Below, piece after piece: positions 12,461 to 25,827 of a stretch of 64,000 nucleotides of DNA (position 1 is the first letter of the stretch; every line of letters starts with the position of its first letter). The stretch is from Hyperoplus lanceolatus. Its lineage: Eukaryota > Chordata > Actinopteri > Uranoscopiformes > Ammodytidae. The notes below the pieces were generated by a model. It was given only the letters and a program-made list of their open reading frames with translations. It did no database searches and was not told the origin of the DNA. The stretch lies in contig CM049409.1 in assembly GCA_026929865.2 (NCBI GenBank), positions 14,785,452 through 14,849,451 on the forward strand, in the 5' to 3' direction. The position numbers were made by a program, and so were the translations under genes.

Positions 12461-15029
12461 TGCCTCGTTTCCACCGAGTAGAGCGGGTCGGATCGGAGCG
12501 GTTCGGGTAGTTTGGCTTTTAATTTGCCAAAAGTTGGGTAGGGTACGGTTTAAGCGCACCTAACCGCTCCGAGCCGCTCCTAATCTCAGTACTCCTCCGT
12601 AGGGGTACTAGCCACCTGAAAGGGTGCCGAAAAGGCGGAGCTACACACTGCCGTCATTTGATTGGTTGAAAGAATCATTTCCGCCATGTGTAGTCATCTG
12701 TTTTGGCGAAAATGTAAGCACAGCACTCTTTATTGTGTGGTGTTTTTCCTCGTCAATAAATGTATCAGTTGGTTACACTGTGTCCCATAGTCACGTAGCT
12801 GCCGCAGCCAGCACTGTTCGATCACTGTTTCTATGAGTTGCACTGAGCCGTCTCTGTGTGTTTACGCCATAGATAGTAGTAAATACACGCTCACAACAAC
12901 ACGGGGGGAATAAATAAAGAAGCGGCTGGTTTGACCAAGCAAAAACGAGAGACCGCTGGCTTGACCAAAGTTGGTCGAAATAATCATTTCCGCCGTGTGT
13001 AGTCACCTCGGCTAGAGGGAAGAGAGTCTTGTGTTTTGGCGAAAATGTGAGCGCGGCACTGTTTATTGTGTGGTGTTTTTCCTCGTCATTAAATGAATTA
13101 GTTGGCTACACTCAAGGCCGGATTATCCATATAAAGGATCGGGCGAGTGCCCTGGGGCACCAACCAAATATAGCCATTAGGGGGGCACCAAATGATCAGG
13201 ACAATGATTAGACCCTAAACATTTTTTTCATATTTTATATTGGCCATATACTGGAAGATACACAAACATGTACAACATGAACCATTGTAAAGATTATTAA
13301 TGAAAAAGAAAATTATCATTTTGACTTGGGTGTAAGCAAAGTGCCCCCCTCCCCCATCATGGACCAGTCCACAATGACACGGCGGCAGCGGAGCCAAACC
13401 ACGTCAAATTTATGTAAACAAAAGTCTCGGATCAAAATGTTCCTTCAGTCGGAGGTTTTTTTTGCCAGCAAGAAATGGAGGAATAAGTTATAAAAGGTAA
13501 GGCTTATCGACCATTATTTCTATCTGCTAATGTCTAGCTGTGGTGAGTTTATAAGCCGATGTGACGCTACGAAGATGTGGAGAGGTGCAAAGAGAGAGAC
13601 ACTAGGCTCATTAGAGCCCAGTTGCGGCTCGAGAGTAGCCGAGTGCAGACAGGGGAAGGGAGTGAGCAAAAAGCCTGACTGAAACCCGACAGCTCCGAGT
13701 TGGCTCGACTTTCATGTGCCGTCGGAAGTAGCGTCTTTATTGCGGATGCAGTTCGTTTTCTAGTATTATTTTGAAGGCCCATTAGAAACATATTCGTAGA
13801 AGAGCTACACATACTACAACTGATTAGAAGCAGAATATGAAACCAATAGGAGTAACAATTCAAAAGCGAGGGACATTTTCAAAACAAGGAACAAGATATA
13901 TCCCCATTCCCCACACATCTTTATCTTTCTTGTTATTTTACGAGATAAGTATACTTTTAAGTGATAAAACAATGCTTTTCGATCCAAATAAAGGAGGTTT
14001 AGTATTTCTCCCTTTGCATAACAAATATGACAGGCCTAAAGAAAGTTAGGGTAGGTTAAATTTCAATACAGAGTAATTTCAGTAATAAGAATGTAACGTT
14101 GATGAAGTGTAAGGCCTAATAAAAGATCCCTTTTTTTAGAGATGAACATGATGAACTTTTTTATGCTGATGTCTTACACTTAACATAGCCTACAATTCCC
14201 AGAGACCATTTAGATCAATGTCAATTAGGCAATGATTTAATCTTAATGGTATAAAGATATCACTTCAATACAAAGTATGTGACTCTAGGTAGTCTTCACT
14301 TCTAAATAAATCTATGCAGGAGAGTTAAACCTGCATGCTAATTATTGTTTTTGTATGCCCAAAGGTCATATATTATGGAAATATTTATATTCATCATGAC
14401 GTGTTGCATGGTGATGGGTGTTGCATTCTGATTTGATCATAAGTTCAAGGCTAGTATGAGACTCCTCACTGTCAGTGTCAAGATTTTTGGTTGGATCTAA
14501 ATGTTTCTGTAGTAGTCTATGTGTGGTGAGTCTGTACTTGTCTTTAGCTACACTTTCCTGTAAATCTGTGGCCTTAATGCCATAGTAAATTTTAAAATTG
14601 TGTGTAAAGTTGAAGGACAGGGGCATTTCATGTGAAGTCACCCTGGGGAACTCTAAGGGGTTAATCCGGGCCTGGCTACACTGTGTCCCACTGCTACAAT
14701 TTCACGTAGCTGCCACAGCCAGCGCTGTTCGCTCACTGTCCATCAGTTGCACCGAGCCGTCTCTGTGCTCACAACAACACGGGGGGAATAAATAAAGAAG
14801 CGACTGGTTTGACCAAGCAAAAACGAGAGACCGCTGGCTTGACCACAGTTGTTTCAATGCCCAATAGTTTGACCCACATTCTGGCGGCGGCTATCGCAGT
14901 CCAGCCTAAATCCCGCCCTACCAGTAAGGGTAGGGTCGGCGGTGGAAACAACACCGAGATTCTTAAAAGTGAGCTGTCCCGCTCTGAGGCGCTCCGACCC
15001 GACCCGCACTACTCGGTGGAAACAAGGCA
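12461..15029. mobile_element. Outer DNA transposon with ~40-bp imperfect inverted ends and TTA target duplication
   Basis: The left end starts TGCCTCGTTTCCACCGAGTA (12461). The right end, reverse-complemented, starts TGCCTTGTTTCCACCGAGTA (15029). Both continue with GCGGGTCGG...CGGAGCG. It is flanked by TTA at 12458-12460 and at 15030-15032, a 3-bp duplication as produced by PIF/Harbinger elements; the class call is inference. The interior holds two diverged copies of a ~320-bp block (about 12646-12968, and 12969-13112 plus 14683-14860) and no transposase frame, so it is non-autonomous. A second element (13113-14674) is inserted in the second block. Confidence 0.8.
13113..14674. mobile_element. 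hAT-type element nested in the outer transposon, 8-bp TSD GCTACACT
   Basis: The ends are CAAGGCCGGATTA (13113) and TAATCCGGGCCTG (ending 14674), inverted with two mismatches. GCTACACT flanks it on both sides (13105-13112 and 14675-14682), the 8-bp duplication expected of hAT transposases. The uninterrupted sister block at about 12770-12790 reads GGTTACACTGTGTCCCA, which is the empty site. No long transposase frame is present, so it is non-autonomous or decayed. Confidence 0.88.
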
Positions 15030-15032
15030 TTA

Positions 15033-15293
15033 TTACCTGTGCAGGTTTGAGGGGCCTCCTCAGCTCGTGTTGTCTGGGTGTCTCCTCTCAGTTTCTCTTA
15101 CCCCATACTTAGCTCTGCCATGTGGGGAACAGCAGCCAATAGGGGGAGTGGATCAGGAAGGGAGTGTAGGAGGGTGGAACCTGAAAAATACACGAAAGAA
15201 CAGGTTTGTCAACAGCTGTGAGGAGCTAAGACAAAACTGCTAGACAAATATCAACGACACGAGGAGCTCCAAATACCAGTTTCACAATTGCAC
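15033..15293. other. Short unannotated stretch between elements
   Basis: No repeat partner or coding signal seen. Confidence 0.4.
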
Positions 15294-15647
15294 AAGTGCA
15301 CAATGCAGTTTCAGTGGAGGGGGATTTGTTTACAGTATACAGAGCCTGCAGTTAGTTTACAAAACATATTTTCTTTACACGTACTCTTAGTATTGAATAA
15401 TTCCATCATCATGAATCAAAACTAAATTATTTCAAGGAACATGGAACCAAACGTGAGCGTTGAATATGGTTGTAAAACTGTGGGCCCTGCTGCTGTAAAT
15501 GACAACAGTGACTTTTCAGGAAGCTTTCTAACTTCCAGAGATCAGAGTTTTCCTTGAGGATTAAAGTTTGTTTATTCAGTTATGAGAATATACCTTTGAA
15601 AATGTTCACTTCCCTGACACACCCAAAGTTACATAATGCACCTTTAA
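15294..15647 (-). repeat. Dispersed MITE-like repeat, copy A (inverted relative to copy B)
   Basis: Its reverse complement begins TTAAAGGTGCATTATGTAAC and ends CATTGTGCACTT. It matches 17949-18314 along its length, including CTTTGGGTGTGTCAG, GTTAGAAAGCTTCCTGAAAA and TTTTGTAAACTAA. The ends are themselves roughly inverted (TTAAAGGTGCA.../...TGCACCTTTAA across the two copies), suggesting a MITE with a TTAA-type target. Non-coding. Confidence 0.75.
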
Positions 15648-17948
15648 CAAAGGGCAAAGAAAGCAGCGCCAAAGTACATGATGTTCAAAAGGTAATTGTC
15701 TTTATTTTGACATAACCCAATATGTTCAGGCGGTGGGGGTGGGGCTCACCCATCGCAATACATTACTACCACAGTATAGCTGTAGCTCTGTAAATAGGCG
15801 TAGCTGTGCAGCGCTAAGAGTGTACAGGATTACCCAGTCAAGAGAAATCTATTTTGATAAGGGAGCAATAGTTTTAGTCCTTTTTTAAAACAAAATACCA
15901 AACCTTTTGGCGGTTTCAGCTCTTCAAATGAGAGGATGTTATGTCCTCTTTTTTAATACATCACAATTAACTGAATGTATTTGGGGTTTGGGAAACGTCA
16001 CCTCACCAGATGTAAAAACACATGTTTGGGGAATTTACTGATTTAAATAGAATTCATAAAGACATTTTGTCACATTTCATTAAACAAAATGAATACATCC
16101 TCTTAAATGGCAGGGGGGTCAGCAATATTTGCAGAAATGGAAAATAAATCAGTTTTCCCCAAAAAAGGTTCTGGCTGGGGAAACCAGTTTTCTCCTCTTC
16201 ATGATTACAGGAACATGACAGGAGCCAGGTTACTTAGTTACATGTAAGTGTCTGGACTGTCAACTGATCACACACACTGCACAGGTGGAATAAAGACGCC
16301 CAGACAGGAAGCAGACATTCACCCTATACATAGTTTATAATGCAGACCATTTTGTCTGCCTAACTAGTGAAAATAAGTTAGGAATAGCTGCATTTATCAG
16401 AAGATCTAGACAACATTACATTTGTCCTTCCCATTTCAGATACCAGAGGCTAGTAATGATTGTTTTTAAGGGATTCTCATTAGTTTACAGACATTTCTAC
16501 TTGCTTATGTGACTAACGCTTCTCAGTTATTTATTTTTATTTAATTAAATGACAGAGTGAATTATATAAATATGTTTTTTATTTCCCCCAAATCCCAGCC
16601 TTCTTGAGGACAAATTACAAACACAGACACAAAACTAAAGATACACACGTTAGATAACAACCTGCACAAAGCAAAGCTTTAACATATGTCAGATGTGCAC
16701 AAGATTTATCACTGGAGATGCAACAATAAATATACAAAAATTAAAAAAAGGAATTATAAAAATCATAAATCAAGTAACAGATGCAGCTCTAATTATTCTT
16801 CAGAGTGGTAGAATGACAGTAGTTATTTCTGTTTAAGCTTGTCCCACTCCTACAGGCATGCCACTGCATGCACATTTGCTGTGCTCCACATCCAACAGGG
16901 AGGTGAGTGGTCACTTTCAGCGTTCTCTGTTGTTCTCTCTGAGAAGCCTGTCCAGAACAACTCTCCTATTACTTGGAAGCATGCAAAGAGCTGATAACTC
17001 TATTCAGACCTTGTATCTGGTATCCATATCAACAGTATCTAGAGTGCATCCATTTCCAGGCTGGATTAGTTTGTACATCAAAAACAAAATACATTTATCG
17101 TTTTCTAACATTTAATTTAACGTGTGGTGGTGGCGAAAACAGAAAATAAAGACAATCCCTCTAATGCACACTGTTTGACAGGAGTACTGTTGATACGTAT
17201 TGGTGCCTCAACTCAAGCACAGACTTGGCCACCTTGTTAAGAGTTGGCGGGAAAGCAAACTATTTTTCTGAGCAGCTCATTTGTGATGCAAGATTAATTT
17301 GAATATTGATTGTAAACAGGGCTTAAGCCAAGTTTCAAACAATGCAGGTAACACAAACCATGCAGGCAAACTTCCAACTAATGCATGTTTATGAAACCGG
17401 ACTGCAAATCAAGAATAAATATCCATTTTGTTTATTTGTCACGCTGGCTGCTGCCATAACATCGTAAAACTGCAATGATTAATAACACAAGCAGGACATT
17501 TGTGATACAAACAGGACCTGAAATCAACACAAAAGAAGCAACCAAATAACTGTACAACTTGTATCCGACCGAGTAATCATTTACAATTTAAATTTAATAT
17601 AAAATATATTACACCTATCATCTTTAGCTTTTGCAAAGGACACTGAAGTAAAAATCTCCATTTATAGACAACTAGATTTTTTGCTAATCATTAAACCACG
17701 TATGCTGGTTAGATATAAGGGGTCAGTAGGTAAAGGGGTCTTACCTTTAACTGCGCTGTGTGAATATTTAAACAGCCTTTACTATTAACTCAGGGATGAT
17801 CTACACTCGGAAATGTTATGGGAACAATGCAGAATAGTTAATCAATGATGGAGCTATGTGGATGTATAGTTTCTGTATGCACACCGACTCACTAATCTAA
17901 ATATGACCTGTGTACTTTCAGTTTGTTCTTCTTCCATCATAAAAGAAA
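15648..17948. other. Unannotated stretch, the loop between the inverted repeat pair
   Basis: AT-rich with no gene signal. It forms the 2.3-kb spacer between the inverted copies at 15.3 and 18 kb. Confidence 0.45.
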
Positions 17949-18314
17949 ATTACTTTGGGTGTGTCAGAGAAGTGAGCATTTTCTAAGGTATATTCCCATA
18001 ACAGAATAATAAAACTTTCCTTACAGGTAAATGTGATCCCTGGAACACTGTTTGAAGTTAGAAAGCTTCCTGAAAACGTACCGTTTCACTGTTGTTGTTT
18101 GCAGAGGCAGCAGGGCACACAGTTTGGTTTACAAACATATTCTAGTCTTACGTTTGGTTCCAGGTTCCTCAAAATACTTTAGTTTTGATTTATGATGATA
18201 GAATTATTCAATAGTATGAAGTACATGTAGAGTAGATATGTTTTGTAAACTAAGTGCAGGCTCTGTGAATACATACAAATACCTCTCCACTAAAACAGCA
18301 TAGTGCACCTTTAA
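17949..18314 (+). repeat. Dispersed MITE-like repeat, copy B
   Basis: This is the inverse-oriented partner of 15294-15647, ending CATAGTGCACCTTTAA. Divergence between copies is moderate, with scattered substitutions and small indels, so they are separate old insertions and not a recent duplication. Confidence 0.75.
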
Positions 18315-18954
18315 AAGGTTGTTTGATTAGTGACCTTTAATATCTTATTACTTTTAAAAGATTTGAATTTTCAACAGTGCGCAGGATTAAATCATCTCTA
18401 CTTACATCCTTATTCCTTTATTCACAACGTACCCATTTGAGCAAAATAAGAAACACACATCCAAACACAAGCAAGCGTCTCCATGAAGCCCAAAGCTAGG
18501 CTGATAATATTGGCCCGATCCATGCATGTCAGCTGATCAAATATCAAACTAGGCCTGAGGAAAATTAGAAACCGTGTGACCATTACATAGTGACAGGTTA
18601 AAGGAATAGGGATTTTTAATTTTTTTTAGCTTTTCTTCTCACTCTCCGGCTCCGAAACTGTACCGTCAATGTTGTTGCATTTTTGATATAGAAATGGGCA
18701 AAGGTCGCTCATCCAGATTAGCTTGGCTCAAATACTGGTAGTCAATGGGGAGCAGGTCAAAATATAAACTTAACAACATCACTAAACACTTCTGTGTGCT
18801 GGTTGGGGCTTGTTAATTTACCACGTTATGTTGCCCTCTGTCTTTTTTTTGTTTTTTTTAATTTTTACACGTTGTCTAATTTTAGAATGAAATACACACT
18901 GGAAAGAAACCAGGAAGTGCCTCTTACAGTCACATATGTATTTGGTTCAACCTC

Positions 18955-19225
18955 CACAGTTTTAGGGACAGAGCCTTTTCCAGGGCAGCTCGTAGGCTCT
19001 GGAACTCATCCCTGTAGAGATCAGATCCGCAACCCAGAATCCCTCGCCATCTTTCATTCTTGCCTCAAGACCCATCCCTTCTCCTTTGCCTATACTCCTA
19101 GTCGCCCCCTCCTCATCAATGTGTGCATAGGCCTATGTCTTTGCTTGTAACACAACTTTGAGTTCTTGAAAAGCGCTATATAAGTTTAATCTATTATATT
19201 TATTATTATTATTATTATTATTTTT
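18955..19225 (+). mobile_element. LINE 3' end fragment (L2-like reverse transcriptase tail)
   Basis: Across frame breaks the plus strand reads RAFSRAARRLWNSS and then the remains of the LKTHPF-type C terminus typical of L2/CR1-group LINEs. It ends with TTGAAAAGCGCTATATAAGT followed by (TTA)n, the usual 3' tail of fish L2-like elements. It contains stops and is 5'-truncated and dead. Confidence 0.65.
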
Positions 19226-19553
19226 GCTGTGACTGGTTTATCTGTGTGTCTCTAGGGGTGGCATGGAATGGAGAAGCAAATAATGTAATTGGGTTTAGAA
19301 AAAAAAACGTTCATGTACTAACTGCAAAAAATAGAATGTGCACTGAATCACATTACAAACGAAAAATCTCTATGTAATGGCGGATTGTGGATCATTCACG
19401 GTCTAATATGGTCATGTTGTTCACCTCATACGGTGTGCAAAGAGCCTATAGTAGTGTGCAAGTGTATTGTCTAAGTTTAGTGTTGGGGGTTTGCACACAA
19501 TACAAAGTTTCAATAAGTAACTAGTCTGAAAGAGGTCAATACAGTCTAATATA

Positions 19554-19578
19554 GTGTGTGTGTGTGTGTGTGTGTGTG
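19554..19578. repeat. (GT)n microsatellite, short
   Basis: About 12 GT units directly at the left edge of the hAT-type element. Part of it overlaps that element's target duplication. Confidence 0.9.
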
Positions 19579-19583
19579 ATAGC

Positions 19584-20217
19584 CAGGGTGGGAAATTAAC
19601 TTTTTTGCCCACCTGCCACAGTGGCGGGTGGATGCCAAATTTTACCAGTCACTTTTATTTTTTACCTGCCACCTTTTTCCAGAAATCAAATTTATAAAAG
19701 AAAATGCACTAGCATATTTTGAATTGCTTTAATAGGCCTACATTCTTTTTCATAATTAAAATTGGAGATTGGCAAATGGAAATGTACTATATAAGTAAAC
19801 GTACCTTGCCTTAATGGTGAACAAAACAGACTGACAGTGCCTCTTGTGTGACCGACTATCTAAAACAAAAGACTGTCTCTAATCAAAATAGAAGTAAACT
19901 AGATAAAACATTTGATCAGACAGTTAAACTTTCTACATGTTTAATGAACAAAACAAAAAAGAGAGTCTTGGACCAATCAAAGGTTTGGTTGGTTACGTCA
20001 TACACCTGTACACCAATGGGCGGCTGACACGTTTGTGTGACGAAAACTAATGCTCCGAGGCAAAGCCCAAAGCCCGGGAGAGCTTCTATGTTTCTGTACA
20101 CAGCGCTTGAAACCGTGAACACGTTGTAGTATATTTTGAAAAAATCCACAAAGTCACCTGCCAATTTGAAAAAATACCCGTCATTGGCGGGTGGCGGGTG
20201 CTAATTTTCCCACCCTG
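19584..20217. mobile_element. Non-autonomous hAT-type element, 8-bp TSD GTGATAGC
   Basis: The ends are CAGGGTGGGAAATTA (19584) and TAATTTTCCCACCCTG (ending 20217), with subterminal GGCGGGTG repeats on both sides. GTGATAGC is present on both flanks (19576-19583 and 20218-20225). At 634 bp there is no transposase frame. The exact 8-bp duplication and the CA...TG ends support hAT. Confidence 0.9.
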
Positions 20218-20225
20218 GTGATAGC

Positions 20226-21850
20226 AGATAAGGAGGAGGCATTACGGCTGTCAAGCCTCCACCAATAAGGCACATAAGGGCAAGGACCATCTCAAAACGA
20301 ACAGAGGGCGTTCATGCAAGTTATCTGAATCAATCAGGGGAAGCACCAATAAAAATTAAAGAACAGCTGACATTTCAAATGAAAGGCTTCAGTTGTGCAG
20401 GGCAGGCCAGGGCAAATCGAAAGAAAAGGCACAATCCAGGCTAAAAATGCATTTCCTTGAAATACTGTCAGACTCAGCTTAAATATTTCCTCCAAATGGC
20501 CGATGAACATACACAGAGGAATCTTAGTATAAACATTCATATCTTCATCATCATCAAAGGTTACTGCCGGTCCAGAAATACATGAGATGTTTTACTATTC
20601 TGGTTCCCAACACTTTACTTTGAAGAGTATGTTACGTCTACAAGCAATTTCTATTCATCTCCGTTTCACCTTTTTAATTGACTAATTTTACATCTTTATG
20701 AATTATGTGAAAAAAATCTCACTTGTGTATGAATCGAGAACTTAACATAAACATTTCCTCGTCCTTTATAATTATATTCTATTATAATCTGTTGCACACA
20801 TAAATCCATGCTGAACTTATAAAGATAATAACTACCAGAGAGATATTTCTGAGCGCTACTTGACCCGGAGACAGAGGAATACACCAGGATGTTATGGCAT
20901 GAGGGAATGTGGGCCTAATGGCGACATAGTGAGAAGAGAGATCGCCATAAATAGCCTGAGGGCTGAAACCGAGAGAGCTGGAGTCTGTGGACCAAATATC
21001 GACAACAGTATTTCAAAAAGGGCTTAAGGTCCCACTCCAGTTATTACAGTAAGTCACAGACATTTGGGCTTGACTTTTGCTTCTAAAAGTGATTCTGGTG
21101 GTCTGCCATGTTATTTAATTGGCAAAATAATACACACACAAAACAAGTATATTAAAAATTATTTATAGTGCCGGATAATGAATACTGGTCTGTTTTTTTC
21201 TTCTGAATAGAAATCGGCAGGTTACACTCTTTACAAAATCGGCAACTGGGATCGGCCAAGAAAATTGCAAATGTAATGTAGCACCCCTACACAAATGAAA
21301 GATACAATCCGTAACCTATACGCCACCATTGCTAAGTTGAGAAGCAAACAAAAAAAGACACGCACCCATCCATTAGTGTGTGCACTGCTCTACTAATAGC
21401 AGCGCAAAGGCAACATATCGTGCAGGCGACGCAATACACACTCACAAGTCATACAGGACTTCACTACTTGGACTGTTACAACTTAAAGAGATACATTTCA
21501 ACATGCTGGTTTGAAGCTGGATCCCCCCCTGAAGTCTCGAAGATGGTGTTGCCAAAACAACCCGGGCCCGGCTTGCTGAATTGTCTTTCAATTTCTTTCA
21601 ATATTCAGAGATCTGGTAATCTTGTTAACAAACATCAGGTCTTTAAAGCAAAAGCAATGTTTATTAAATGGTGGTGGAATAGAGAAACTTACATTAATTG
21701 ACAATAATCTTGCCACACACACACTCTTAGAATAGAATGGCATTTCTAATTATCAACAAATACTTGTCACTCAGACCCCGGCACGCCAAAGGTCACCTCT
21801 CTCTATAGCGTGACTCGTCTACTCACACTCAATGTAATCTAAACCTTAAT
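20226..21850. other. Unannotated stretch, no gene seen
   Basis: Ordinary AT-rich non-coding sequence. The 107-aa frame near 21.4-21.7 kb has no recognisable motif. Confidence 0.45.
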
Positions 21851-22904
<1,054 letters not shown>

Positions 22905-23190
22905 AACCAGTGCTGTACTTCCATCATGCTATACTTGAGTAAGAGTAAAAATACGCTGGGAAAGGTCAAAGTCACACATAATCACACATTACATAAACTT
23001 TACTTGATTAGCAAAAGTATGTGTCAGGTATTAAAATGTAACCAAGTATCAGAAGTAAAAGTAAAAGTGTTTTGTGTGTATGAGTCTTTTTTTGTTGTTA
23101 AAATAAAAATATATACTCAAGTTGCATATTCGTTGCGTTATTAATCTACTTTCAGTTTCAGTGAGGTACTGTGCTTGAGAAATGATTAAC
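22905..23190. repeat. Dispersed fish repeat rich in AGTAAAAGTA motifs
   Basis: ACTTGAGTAAGAGTAAAAAT, TTTACTTGATTAGCAAAAGT and AGAAGTAAAAGTAAAAGT resemble the common teleost 'TACTTGAGTAAAAGTA' hAT-like repeat. The ends are not delimited. Confidence 0.45.
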
Positions 23191-23355
23191 TACTTCCACT
23201 GTGACAGACTGTTGTGTTCCTGTGGGTTTGTATGTATGTAGAAGCGGCAGCTCACATGTTGCATAACTCCAAACAGACAAATCCTGTTGCCCAAGCACTG
23301 AAGGCTGCCATACCCAACTTTGGAATATGTGTCAAACTGTTAATGGAAAGAAGAT

Positions 23356-23358
23356 GCG

Positions 23359-23413
<55 letters not shown>
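23356..23413. repeat. (GC)n(AC)n compound microsatellite
   Basis: A GCGCGC run passes directly into ~23 CA units. Confidence 0.95.
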
Positions 23414-23415
<2 letters not shown>

Positions 23416-23886
23416 TGGCTTAGCAGGTTTTAACAACACATAACCTGGAGCTGCCCATTTACCTGAATGTGTCCATCACAACTCCCCATAGCCCAAGCTG
23501 ACATACTCAAATGTTTTGTTTTCACTGATCAACAGTCCAAAAATATTTATTTGGTTAGCATAGAAAACCAGAAAATATTCACAGAGAACGCAAGAATAGT
23601 GAGGAAGTTGGGAATTGTGCTTTAAAAATGAAAATTAATCCTTTATCAAAATGGCTGCAACTTATTTTTCAGTTGATAAACTAATCAATGCTGCTGGTGA
23701 GACTGGGTGCATGGTGAAGAATCTGGAGAACAGACAGTGTGTATAAAAGTAAACTCAACTGCTGGGTTTTATGCTTCTGGTCAGACAAAATGAGACATTT
23801 AAAGACACCACATTGGGCTCTGGTAGGGTTGTGATAGAGATGTTTCATGATTTTCTCAGACAAAACTATAAATGCAAAAAAAAAAA

Positions 23887-23888
<2 letters not shown>

Positions 23889-23925
<37 letters not shown>

Positions 23926-23934
23926 TCGCATTAA
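23889..23934. repeat. (TAA)n microsatellite after an A run
   Basis: About 15 TAA units preceded by a run of A, a pattern often left by a retroposon tail. Confidence 0.95.
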
Positions 23935-25805
23935 TCCATTAAAGCAGTGAACAGGTTCCAGCTGTGACTCATTCTGAAAACTACACTACAACAGGAGATA
24001 ATATGTCCATTATTCATTTGAGATTAAATGTCTTCATTATATTAAACATGGTCATTCATTCTGAGAACTATGCCCAACACCTCCAAAGTCTATTCTCCCA
24101 CATCAAATGTTCGTACTACTCACCAAACTAACCTACTGCCATGGAACAATACTGAGTCACAGAGTCCTAGTTCCTCTTGTGCAGGTTAAACCTGAATTTA
24201 GAGCAACCACTTACACCTTATAGTGTGGAGCCAATATAACCAATATGCGTCACTGGTGTAAAACTGCCTGCACACACAGTTAAAACTGTTTGAGACTTAT
24301 GTTTGCTGCATAATATAGGAGCAACAAACCACTAACATTAAGAATCTGTGTGTTTTTCCATTATAGGCAATACTGTTTTTAATTATTTCCTTTTTCCATT
24401 AATGCCTATAAAGAGGTTAACCCCACTGATGTATTTTCCATAGTGAGGAAGAGCTACTGCAGTCTGCAAAATGTCTGTAACATAATGGACTATATTAAAG
24501 AATATCCCACTAAGCCGTTTTTAAATGGATCTCGGAAAACAGTGGCAGCCAGGCACTCCAATAACAGCCACCGCCTCTGATTTATGGAAAATACACATTT
24601 GGACTTCTTGGTTTTAACTCCTTATAGGCATTATTGAGGATTAAAAAATAAATAAAATAAAATATTAATAAAAAAATAAATAAACAAACCTTCCACTTCA
24701 AATCTGGTTCTTGTCTTTTATGCTTTTAAGTAACTTGGAAAGGTAAGTCAAACTAAAGTACCTCTATATAGTTTTGTTTAGTCTGGCTTTCACTTTGCCT
24801 CTGCGTTTAAAGAAACTTTTTCATCAGAGAACTGATGGAGTGGGTTTGAAGATCAGTTCATTGAGTGAAATCAATCAGAGCTATCACTCCTGATCTCTGT
24901 ACCCTCACAAAACTTTTGCCAAAAGAGAGAAGTTAATGGATTGAGTTAGGAAGTCTTTTTTAACATTAGTTTCAAATGTAAGTCGAGACATCCCATTAAA
25001 AATTCCTTCCAAATTAATCAAAAGTAAACAGCCAATACAAATAGAAACACTAAAGCTGATTGACTATAGTGTTACCAATGGATATCAAGGGGATGCTTAT
25101 CATTTTTTGTAGTCTTCCCATTTGCTTATAGAAAGGTTTATGATGTTCTGCATCGTAAATGTACAGACAATACCGGTTTTGTTTGCAGATTTGTGAGGCC
25201 AGCTTAGTTGGAGGTGATAAAGAGCTCAGGCTAACAGCCAGGTAAATACATTCAGTCTGTAAAGTGGTCTGGGTCTGAGGTGTGTCACTAGTGAAAACGC
25301 TGTATTTAATGCAAGTAGTACTATGCGGGACTGTGTGACAGTATCTCTAAACAGGACAGTGTGTTTATAGTACAGACCTAATGAGATCTCCCCATAATTA
25401 GCAGCACCCCCTGGGTATCTCCCTGTTTCTCATTTGGAAAAAATGACTGACCTTGAAATGAGAGGAAGGAAGACGGTGAAGGGCACGTATCGACCCCTAT
25501 AAGCTTATTTTAACTGCACTAGAAACTCTCTAGGATTTAGCCCTTTAGTTTGAACAAAAAACAACAACAGGCTGCATTTAAAACAGCTATTTTTTTTTGA
25601 TATTCTGCGAAGTCATCCAATGGATAAATAGTCAACCTGCCCTTGACATGAATGTTCCTGGATGAAACCTGGTGCTTTATGGCAATGATCATAATTGCTC
25701 ATCCCTGTGCCTCCCCACATCCAGTTTAGTCAGCCACTATCCGGAACGGCTGACATTGTATTGAATCATCAGGTGGCACTTATTGGTAGAGGGGAATACA
25801 TGAGT
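23935..25805. other. Unannotated stretch, no gene seen
   Basis: AT-rich non-coding sequence without paired repeats or exon-like signals that I could support. Confidence 0.4.
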
Positions 25806-25827
25806 GGGGGGGGGGGGGGGGGGGGGG
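25806..25827. repeat. Poly-G run (22 G)
   Basis: Uninterrupted G homopolymer. Its length is likely uncertain in any assembly. Confidence 0.95.
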
